In this document: positions 16,091-21,902 of the stretch, in pieces
Layout of the letters: every line of letters begins with the position of its first letter
Numbering within the stretch: position 1 is the stretch's first letter
NCBI GenBank assembly: GCA_038230975.1
Contig: JBBRMF010000026.1
Location: 1 to 32,519 of the forward strand
Source: JANXVV01 sp038230975
GTDB lineage: Bacteria > Planctomycetota > Phycisphaerae > Tepidisphaerales > Tepidisphaeraceae
Reading direction: 5' to 3'
Length of the DNA: 32,519 nucleotides
Program-made: the position numbers and the translations under genes
Notes under the pieces: generated by a model
Database searches by the model: none
Seen by the model: only the letters and a program-made list of their open reading frames with translations
Told to the model about the DNA's origin: nothing

Positions 16091-16317
16091 GCGTGCGCAT
16101 TCTCGGCCTGGGACCGGTAAGGGGTTCCATGGAAGCCTCCTGCTTCACATCGATCCTCGCCGACCACTGGTTTATTTGGCGCCCGTCTGCTCCGCAGTAC
16201 GGTCTACATGTCCATTGAATCTGATCCGGGCAACGCTCGTACAACTTGCGTGCCGTAAACCTGATTTGGCCTGCCTGAAAGCTTCATGCCCTTCGACCTG
16301 AACCTCCCAAGCTGACA
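16091..16317 (-). other. Long structured 5' leader of dcd-nrdJ, unclassified
   Basis: The predicted transcription start near 16317 leaves about 227 untranslated bases. Inverted repeats are visible, read on the transcript: GGCACGC with GCGTTGCC (around 16230-16256), GAAGC-AGGAG-GCTTC (around 16129-16143, with an SD-like loop), and TCGGC with GCCGA enclosing the last third. I searched by eye for a cobalamin riboswitch B12 box because nrdJ needs B12, and did not find one. It may be an unknown regulatory RNA, or just spacer. The sequence contains no reading frame with family resemblance. Confidence 0.4.
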
Positions 16318-16323
16318 CTTTTC

Positions 16324-16375
16324 GTTATACACCATATCTGGTGTTCGTCAACGATTCCTTTACTAAATGTGGTAC
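16324..16375 (-). promoter_or_regulatory. dcd promoter with overlapping NrdR-like boxes
   Basis: On the minus strand, TTGACG (16346-16351) and TATAAC (16324-16329) are separated by 16 bases, a good sigma-70-type promoter. The spacer holds a 16-base palindrome-like site, ACACCATATCTGGTGT at 16329-16344. It matches the known NrdR box pattern (ACACWATATxTWGTGT). A weaker second match, TTACTAAATGTGGTAC, is at 16360-16375, exactly 31 bases away and just beyond the -35. Paired boxes about 31 bases apart are typical of NrdR, the repressor of ribonucleotide reductase genes. Binding here would block RNA polymerase. NrdR itself is not in the window. Confidence 0.75.
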
Positions 16376-16575
16376 ATCGGACGATGCGATTTGTCCTAAG
16401 AAATGATGAAGACAAGGCTTAGACTGTAATGATTTTTCTCGCGATGCCTATGATAGTGATAGAAGCCATCAAGTTATCCACCATCTGAACACTTTTGAAC
16501 CGTTGATAACCCGTTCCTTTGCCATCCGCATGGAGTTGAGAATCGTTGATAAATTAGGTATTGGATCCTTTCCTT
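16376..16575. other. Remaining intergenic DNA upstream of the membrane-protein pair
   Basis: Two hundred A/T-richer bases between the dcd control region and the gene at 16576. No repeat, RNA gene or convincing reading frame was seen. The promoter of the two membrane-protein genes probably lies here, but no clear -35/-10 pair stands out. Confidence 0.4.
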
Positions 16576-17199
16576 ATGGCCACACTTGCCTACGACGCTT
16601 TGCCCGCCGGGAGCGATCTGTCGTGGCAACTGGATATTGAGAGCGTAACGATCACCGCTTCCATCGGCGATCCGTCCGCTCGATCCATCCGCTTCATCCG
16701 TCGATCCGCCGCATTTCGTGCGATTCCGGACTGCGTTGTGGGAGTGGCGATCACTTCAGCCGTCTCCCTGATGTTGTTTGCGAAAGCAGCGCGCGGCCCG
16801 AATCTCCCGCCCATCGTGTTCCCCATCATCGCCGTTTTCGTAGCGGCCATTTACCTGTTGGCTTGGAAGGGCCGATTCGATGCCGGGATGGATTTGCTGA
16901 ATGAGGCCCGAAGCCAGGTTACGATCCTATTTGCCAATTCCACGGAATTGCGGATTGAAGTCGGCGGCCCGCTCGGTTGTGTGAGCAGCCGAATTAATGC
17001 ATCCCGCATCGTCGAAATTCTGCCTGCCCCGATCACTTTCCGCTGTTGGTGGGCTGCCAGGCTGCCGGCCTTGCGCCTGGTATTGAAAGACGCCGAACCC
17101 ATTGATGTTTTGCCGGGGCGGGATCAAGCTGAACTGCAAGCCGTCGCGGCGATGCTGCGGCGAGTGCTTGCGGTTCCCGAACGGGTCGCGATATTGTGA
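16576..17199 (+). CDS. Membrane protein with helical hairpin and C-terminal soluble domain (paralogue A)
   Basis: A 207-residue product from the ATG at 16576; TTG at 16561 is a less likely start. Residues about 55-75 (VVGVAITSAVSLMLFA) and 82-100 (PPIVFPIIAVFVAAIYLLAW) form two transmembrane helices. A soluble domain follows, with strands VTILFANSTELRIEV, ASRIVEILPAPITF and ALRLVLKDAEPIDVLPG and a final helix QAELQAVAAMLRRVLAV. That order (strands then one long helix) suggests a bacterial PH-like domain; this is inference. The next gene has the same layout. The stop overlaps a GTG of the next gene by 4 bases, so they probably form an operon. Confidence 0.65.
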   Translation: MATLAYDALPAGSDLSWQLDIESVTITASIGDPSARSIRFIRRSAAFRAIPDCVVGVAITSAVSLMLFAKAARGPNLPPIVFPIIAVFVAAIYLLAWKGRFDAGMDLLNEARSQVTILFANSTELRIEVGGPLGCVSSRINASRIVEILPAPITFRCWWAARLPALRLVLKDAEPIDVLPGRDQAELQAVAAMLRRVLAVPERVAIL

Positions 17200-17831
17200 C
17201 GCATCGAATACACAATTTTAATAGCACAATCATCACTGTGAATTCGATGCAATCCGAAAATGATCCACCTACTCTCGACTACCGAACGCCGAACCCGGCG
17301 TTTGAAGGTGTGACGATCAAATACTTTGAAGATGGATTTTGCATTGGATTGCCAACCCCGCCCAATCCGGTTCCTCGGGTGGTTGCCCATTCGGTTGGCA
17401 CGTTTGTAGCCGACGCAGCTCCTTATGCGATCTTGGTTCTTTTTCTCTTCGGGATCAGCAGGATTTTATTGATCTTTAAACATATTCCATGGCAAATATT
17501 CGCGATCATTGCAATAATTCTTACCGTCGGAATTGTAAACGGGTGGACCATTATCCGAGACCGTCGGCGAACCCCCGAAATCAAGCTTACGACCGATACG
17601 CTGAGCATTCGTTATTTCTTTATCCCGTCCGGTAATTTAATTGCGATTGACCTCGCTCGGTCACAAATCTACGACGTGAAATATGTTACCCATTCTGGCA
17701 ATCTGGTCATCCGTTGCCACCATCAAGAAATGTCGCAATTTTGCCCTTCGTCTGATCCAATCGTTCTGCAATGGATCGCTGACAGAATCCGCGAGGCATT
17801 GAAACTCTCATCACATTCAACTCCGGAGTAA
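17196..17831 (+). CDS. Membrane protein with helical hairpin and C-terminal soluble domain (paralogue B)
   Basis: The start is uncertain. GTG at 17196 overlaps the previous stop (GTGA) and gives 211 residues; ATG at 17247 gives 194 and a cleaner N-terminus (MQSENDPPTLDYRTPNP). Two hydrophobic helices, APYAILVLFLFGISRILLIF and FAIIAIILTVGIVNGW, are followed by RDRRR and a soluble domain with strands (EIKLTTDTLSIRYFFIPSG, IYDVKYVTHSGNLVIRC) and a C-terminal helix (VLQWIADRIREAL). The arrangement mirrors the preceding gene although the residues have diverged, so they are probably old tandem duplicates. The function is unknown. Confidence 0.65.
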   Translation: MTHRIHNFNSTIITVNSMQSENDPPTLDYRTPNPAFEGVTIKYFEDGFCIGLPTPPNPVPRVVAHSVGTFVADAAPYAILVLFLFGISRILLIFKHIPWQIFAIIAIILTVGIVNGWTIIRDRRRTPEIKLTTDTLSIRYFFIPSGNLIAIDLARSQIYDVKYVTHSGNLVIRCHHQEMSQFCPSSDPIVLQWIADRIREALKLSSHSTPE

Positions 17832-17836
17832 CTCCC

Positions 17837-17952
17837 CAAGCCGGAGTCGGAAGCCGTAGGCGACGAACCGGGTTCTTCGTTCTCTGACACTCTCTAAACG
17901 AGCCGCATCCGAGGAACCCGGGCCGTCGCCTACGGCTTCCGGCTCCGGCTTG
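17837..17952. repeat. Large inverted repeat, GCCGGAGTCGGAAGCCGTAGG family (R6)
   Basis: The left arm, starting CAAGCCGGAGTCGGAAGCCG, is matched in inverse by the right arm ending GGCTTCCGGCTCCGGCTTG, with CCGGGTTC/GAACCCGG inside and a 30-base centre. It begins 5 bases after the upstream stop and fills most of the gap before the helicase gene. It is a two-palindrome unit of the same general design as the other repeats but a distinct sequence family. Confidence 0.85.
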
Positions 17953-18024
17953 AACATCGGTTTCTAAAATTCTCATTGGCTCCGAGCGGTGCGTCCCTAC
18001 TTCCGTACGCTACAATGCCCGTGA

Positions 18025-20751
18025 ATGCCCGCCACGCTCGATTCCATCCTCGGCCCCACCGGTTCCATCGCCCGACGTCTCGGCGAGAAATATGAGCACC
18101 GTCCGCAGCAATTGGAGATGGCCGCCGCTGTCGAGCGTGCGTTTGCCGAAGGCCATCATCTGCTCGTTGAAGCTGGCACAGGTGTCGGCAAATCATTCGC
18201 GTATCTGCTGCCCGCGATTGATTACGCCGTCAAAAATAAAAAGCGCGTCGTCATCTCCACTCACACGATTTCTCTGCAAGAGCAATTGATCGAAAAAGAC
18301 ATTCCCCTGCTTCAGGCCGTCTATCCGGATGAATTCACCGCTGTCCTTGTCAAAGGCCGCAACAACTACCTCTGTCAACGACGACTCGAACAAGCCCGTG
18401 GCCGACAAAATTATCTCTTCGAATACGAACGGCAAAAAGAATCCCTCTGGAAAATCGAAGAATGGGCCCAACACACTACGGATGGATCTTTAGCCGATCT
18501 GCCCAATCTCCCTGAGTCCGATGTCTGGGATAAAGTCTGCGCTGAACACGGCAACTGTCTTGGCAAGCGGTGCGGCTTCTACGAAAAGTGTTTTTGGCAG
18601 TCCGCCAAACGCCGCATGAACAGCGGCAACGTGTTGGTCGTCAATCACGCCCTGTTCTTTTCCGATCTCGCCCTCCGCATGGCCGGTGTGAACTATCTCC
18701 CGAAGTACGACCTGGTGATTCTCGACGAAGCCCACACCGCCGAAGATGTCGCCGGGCAGCATTTCGGTCTGAAAATCAGCGAAGCCGGCCTCCGCTACGC
18801 CCTCCGCAATCTCTACGACAGCAAGCGCGGCAAAGGGGTTCTCAGCACGCACGGTGCCCGCGCCAATGATGCCATCCGCGATATCCTCGAACTCGAAGAT
18901 CGCATCGATGGCTTCTTCGATCGCTGCATCGATTGGCAAGAACGCCACGGTCGTGGGAATGGACGCATACATCAGCCCAACATCGTGCAGAACGACCTGA
19001 CTCCCAAACTGCGAGACCTCTCGCTACATGTCAAAGCGCTGCTGATTGACAACGACAATGAAGAAGAAGTGAGCGAGCTCACCAGCCGCGCCGATCGTGT
19101 GACGGTGCTCGGTGAAACGCTGGAAGCGATCATCGGTCAAACGATGCCCGATGCCGTCTACTGGATGGACATCGCCGGCCGCACCCCCAAGCGCATCACG
19201 CTGAACGCCGCCCCCATCAACGTCGGTGAAGGCCTCAAACGCGAACTGTTCGAAAAACTAAGGAGCGTCGTCATGACCAGCGCGACCTTGTGTACGACAG
19301 GCGGCATGGGCGAAACTGCTAATCGTGGCACGGGCTTCCAGCCCGTGTTAGCGGCGCAACCTGAAAATAAAATCAACATTCGCCAAGGCGCCAATCTCCC
19401 ACATTGGACAAAAGACCAAGCCATCTATGCGATTAATTTCCGACTTGCCGACTCCTTACCCCAAAACGTCTTAGAAGAATGGCGACAAGAACGCGATGCT
19501 CTCACCGCCGTCGCCAAAGACGCTCACCGTCCTTTGGACACCGAAGAATCGCGCCGACTCGATCAACTCCATTCCGAAAAAGTCGAACGATTTCTCGATA
19601 GTGGTTACGGAAGTTGTTCACTTCAACGTCCCGACATCGCCGAAATGATTGCCGATGCATTGAAACATTTTGATGATGCGCGTTACCGGCTATTAGGTTG
19701 GTGCGTGATGCCCAATCATGTGCATGCCGTCATTCAGCCGCTTGATGGATTTGAACTTCCCAGGATTTTACATTCCTGGAAATCGTACACCGCGAATAAA
19801 GCCAATACGATTCTTCAACGAAGCGGAGAATTTTGGCAGACCGAGTATTATGACCGTGTGCTTCGCGATGCAGACGAAATTCGACACGCGATCGAATATG
19901 CGTTCGGCAATCCCGATGCCGTGGGATTGGAAGATTGGAAATGGCGGGGACAAAATGAAAAACTTTTTGCGGATTTGGTAAATTGGGTTTCTCCAGAGGA
20001 TGATCGCCAACACGGGCTGGAAGCCCGTGCCACGATTAGGGAAAAAAATAATAACCCCGCCTTTTCCTACATCAAATCCCGCCTTGGCATTGTCCGGGAA
20101 AAAACATTGCAGCTCGGTTCACCGTTCGACTATGCGCAGCAAGCCACCCTCTATCTGGAGACCGATCTCCCCGATCCCAACGACACCCTCCGCTTCCTTC
20201 CTGCCGCCGGCGAAAAAATTATCAAGTATTTGCAGCAAACCAAAGGTGGGGCGTTCGTTTTGTTCACCAGCTACAAAATGCTGATTGACGCAGCCAACGC
20301 GCTCAAGCCGATTCTGGATGAACTGGGATTTCCGATCCTCGTTCAAGGTCAGGGCGCACCGAGAAAGATCCTGCTGGATCGCTTTCGTTCCACGCCCAAC
20401 GCGGTGCTTTTCGGCACGAGTAGTTTCTGGCAGGGGATCGATGTTCAAGGCGATCAACTGCGGAATGTCATCATCGTAAAATTGCCGTTCGCCGTCCCCG
20501 ATGAACCCGTCACCGAAGCGCGGCTGGATGCCATCAAGCGGGCCGGGGGCAACGCATTCATGGAGTATTCCGTGCCGGAAGCTATCATCAAACTCAAGCA
20601 GGGCTTTGGGCGACTCATTCGCAGTCGAACCGACACCGGCATCGTCGTCATTCTGGATAGCCGCGTCGTGACAAAGCGATATGGTTCGCTATTTTTGGAA
20701 GCGTTGCCGGCGTGTAAAGTCGTGCGAGTAGGCGAATGGAAAAATGAATGA
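18025..20751 (+). CDS. dinG: DinG/XPD-type Fe-S helicase with in-frame RAYT transposase insertion
   Basis: Predicted 5'-3' superfamily 2 DNA helicase of 908 residues; about 668 would be usual without the insert. Walker A EAGTGVGKS is at 49-57. Fe-S ligands Cys117, Cys178, Cys183 and Cys189 have the DinG spacing. DEAH is at 234-237 and motif III TSATL at 418-422. Later helicase motifs are GTSSFWQGID and QGFGRLIRSR, beginning near residue 859. Between TSATL and the PAFSYIKSRLG segment (from 678), residues about 432-672 are a full REP-associated tyrosine transposase in the same frame. No stop or frameshift interrupts the gene, so a fused protein is predicted; helicase activity is not assured. 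A solitary REP starts at the stop codon. No strong ribosome-binding site precedes ATG 18025. Confidence 0.9.
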   Translation: MPATLDSILGPTGSIARRLGEKYEHRPQQLEMAAAVERAFAEGHHLLVEAGTGVGKSFAYLLPAIDYAVKNKKRVVISTHTISLQEQLIEKDIPLLQAVYPDEFTAVLVKGRNNYLCQRRLEQARGRQNYLFEYERQKESLWKIEEWAQHTTDGSLADLPNLPESDVWDKVCAEHGNCLGKRCGFYEKCFWQSAKRRMNSGNVLVVNHALFFSDLALRMAGVNYLPKYDLVILDEAHTAEDVAGQHFGLKISEAGLRYALRNLYDSKRGKGVLSTHGARANDAIRDILELEDRIDGFFDRCIDWQERHGRGNGRIHQPNIVQNDLTPKLRDLSLHVKALLIDNDNEEEVSELTSRADRVTVLGETLEAIIGQTMPDAVYWMDIAGRTPKRITLNAAPINVGEGLKRELFEKLRSVVMTSATLCTTGGMGETANRGTGFQPVLAAQPENKINIRQGANLPHWTKDQAIYAINFRLADSLPQNVLEEWRQERDALTAVAKDAHRPLDTEESRRLDQLHSEKVERFLDSGYGSCSLQRPDIAEMIADALKHFDDARYRLLGWCVMPNHVHAVIQPLDGFELPRILHSWKSYTANKANTILQRSGEFWQTEYYDRVLRDADEIRHAIEYAFGNPDAVGLEDWKWRGQNEKLFADLVNWVSPEDDRQHGLEARATIREKNNNPAFSYIKSRLGIVREKTLQLGSPFDYAQQATLYLETDLPDPNDTLRFLPAAGEKIIKYLQQTKGGAFVLFTSYKMLIDAANALKPILDELGFPILVQGQGAPRKILLDRFRSTPNAVLFGTSSFWQGIDVQGDQLRNVIIVKLPFAVPDEPVTEARLDAIKRAGGNAFMEYSVPEAIIKLKQGFGRLIRSRTDTGIVVILDSRVVTKRYGSLFLEALPACKVVRVGEWKNE
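19319..19353 (+). repeat. Left terminal REP (R3) of the RAYT element
   Basis: CTAATC, then the GTGG foot, then a perfect hairpin CACGGGCT-TCC-AGCCCGTG and TTAGCG. It matches the right-end REP, inverted, at 34 of 35 bases. In frame it codes NRGTGFQPVLA. Confidence 0.93.
20005..20039 (-). repeat. Right terminal REP (R3) of the RAYT element
   Basis: Inverse orientation of the left REP with one substitution (GTTGGCG instead of GTTAGCG). In frame it codes RQHGLEARATI as part of the helicase reading frame. Confidence 0.93.
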
Positions 20752-20782
20752 TTGTGGTACGGGCTTCCAGCCCGTGTTAGCG
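20749..20782 (+). repeat. Solo REP (R3) beginning at the dinG stop codon
   Basis: TGATTGTGGTACGGGCT-TCC-AGCCCGTGTTAGCG. The first three bases are the stop codon of dinG. It is the same REP as the RAYT ends with two or three substitutions in its 5' half, and is the natural candidate substrate of the inserted transposase. Confidence 0.9.
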
Positions 20783-20817
20783 ACTGACTTGTTCATCAAC
20801 TAACTTTCGGAGTATTT

Positions 20818-21795
20818 ATGTGGGGCAATCGACTTGGCTGGGGAATTTCTTGCGTTATCGCGCTGGCGATGATCACGCTGATGGTCATGCTCCAGCGTTC
20901 CGGCACGCAGGCCTCGGACTTGACTCCCAAATTTGCGGCGGAGTTGCAACAAAACCTGGCACCGCTGGTCATCTCCCCTGCGCCGGAAACCCTTCTGCAA
21001 AACATGACCGTAGACTGTGATGCTGCCGACATCTACCGCGAAGCGATATCGCTGTACGAGAAGTCGCCATCGCTCTACGCGAGTTTTAATCCCAAGACTG
21101 CGAATGAACTGGAAGCGGTCGACAAAATCGTCGCCGCCAAAGACTGCAAATCCATGACGCTCTTTAGCAAAGATCCGAGCCAGATCATCAACTTTGATCG
21201 CGATAAACCTGCGATTGAAGCGCTGCGAAAAATTGGCGATGCCGCCGCCAATAAAGCGTTGATGCTGCGGGCGGCTAAAGATTCCGACGGCGCCCGCAAA
21301 TATGCCGAAGCCGCGTTCGCCCTCGGTGCGAAGATGGTCAACGAGCGGGTTGTCTTTGAAGAGTTCGACGCCGGGCTCGGGATCATGGGGTCGGCCTCTG
21401 AAGTCTTAATTCGCCTTGCCAATGACGTAGGCGACACCGGTCGCGCGGATCAGATCAAAGCCTTCAATAATGCCCGTGTGAAGTTGAGCGATAAAAATGG
21501 TCGATTGTTCGATCTGCATCGAATCACCAAGACCCTCGACGGTGACGTCTCCGCTGCCCGCGCGGGAGATCTTTTTGCGTTGGTTGAAAAATCCCAGGAA
21601 CGCATGTGGCGGGTTGAAGGATGCCTGCAGCTAGCACGCACGCACCGCAACGTCGGCGATGAAGGCCGCGCTGCCGATCAGCGCTACGCCCAGGCGTTGC
21701 TCGTCAAACTGGCAAGTGATCCTGATCTCGCCGTCAAAATCGCGGCCATAAGAGCACGTGACATTACAGATGTGGAATACAATAAGCAGCGGTAA
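20818..21795 (+). CDS. Exported or membrane-anchored protein, helical, unknown
   Basis: A 325-residue product. Residues 8-25 (WGISCVIALAMITLMVML) form one membrane anchor or uncleaved signal. The remainder is Ala/Lys/Asp-rich and predicted helical, with repeat-like helix pairs such as EALRKIGDAAANKALMLRAAKDSDGARKYAEAAFALGAKMVNE and LARTHRNVGDEGRAADQRYAQALLVKLA. These look like TPR-type helices, but I cannot define a register. GGAG lies 8 bases before the ATG. It sits between dinG and the ABC exporter genes, with REP units on both sides. No enzymatic motif is seen. Confidence 0.65.
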   Translation: MWGNRLGWGISCVIALAMITLMVMLQRSGTQASDLTPKFAAELQQNLAPLVISPAPETLLQNMTVDCDAADIYREAISLYEKSPSLYASFNPKTANELEAVDKIVAAKDCKSMTLFSKDPSQIINFDRDKPAIEALRKIGDAAANKALMLRAAKDSDGARKYAEAAFALGAKMVNERVVFEEFDAGLGIMGSASEVLIRLANDVGDTGRADQIKAFNNARVKLSDKNGRLFDLHRITKTLDGDVSAARAGDLFALVEKSQERMWRVEGCLQLARTHRNVGDEGRAADQRYAQALLVKLASDPDLAVKIAAIRARDITDVEYNKQR

Positions 21796-21801
21796 GCTCC
21801 T

Positions 21802-21867
21802 GGTGGCATGGGCGCCTCGCCCGTGCTTTTCAGTTTAAGAAAACGCGGGCGAGTCGCCCACGCCACC
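21802..21867. repeat. Inverted pair of REP-like hairpins (R2 family)
   Basis: GTGG-CATGGGCG-CCT-CGCCCGTG and its inverse ending CCCACGCCACC, spaced by an A/T-rich centre. It nearly equals the pair at 9047-9112. It starts 7 bases after the stop of the preceding gene. Confidence 0.85.
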
Positions 21868-21902
21868 TCGAGGCGATCATCCCTGAAAAGGCCGTCGATC
21901 CC

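Larger units (their letters stand above)
19319..20039 (+). mobile_element. RAYT element (REP-associated tyrosine transposase) with terminal inverted REPs, inside dinG
   Basis: The element is 721 bases by its repeat ends. The coded domain starts near LPHWTKDQAIYAINFRLADS (458 on) and keeps the HUH motif HVH at 565-567 (in CVMPNHVHAVI), and a probable nucleophile Tyr588 in SWKSYTANKAN. It ends with the family pattern WQTEYYDRVLRDADEIRHAIEYAFGNP...GLEDWKWRG. The transposase is complete and looks recent. It has no ATG near its start; a GTG at 19345, inside the left REP, is the only early in-frame start. It has no stop of its own: translation runs through the right REP (reading GLEARAT) into the helicase. 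Element ends are set by the inverted REPs and may be a base or two off. Confidence 0.92.

Noticed and set aside
16091..16317. Possible cobalamin riboswitch, SRP RNA or 6S RNA in the dcd leader
   Set aside because: Inverted repeats are present, but I could not find the B12 box, the SRP GGAAGGAAGCAG-type loop or a 6S-like long bubble.
19718..19981. Plus-strand frame overlapping the RAYT in another phase
   Set aside because: The HUH and Tyr motifs are in the helicase frame; this one is a shifted shadow.
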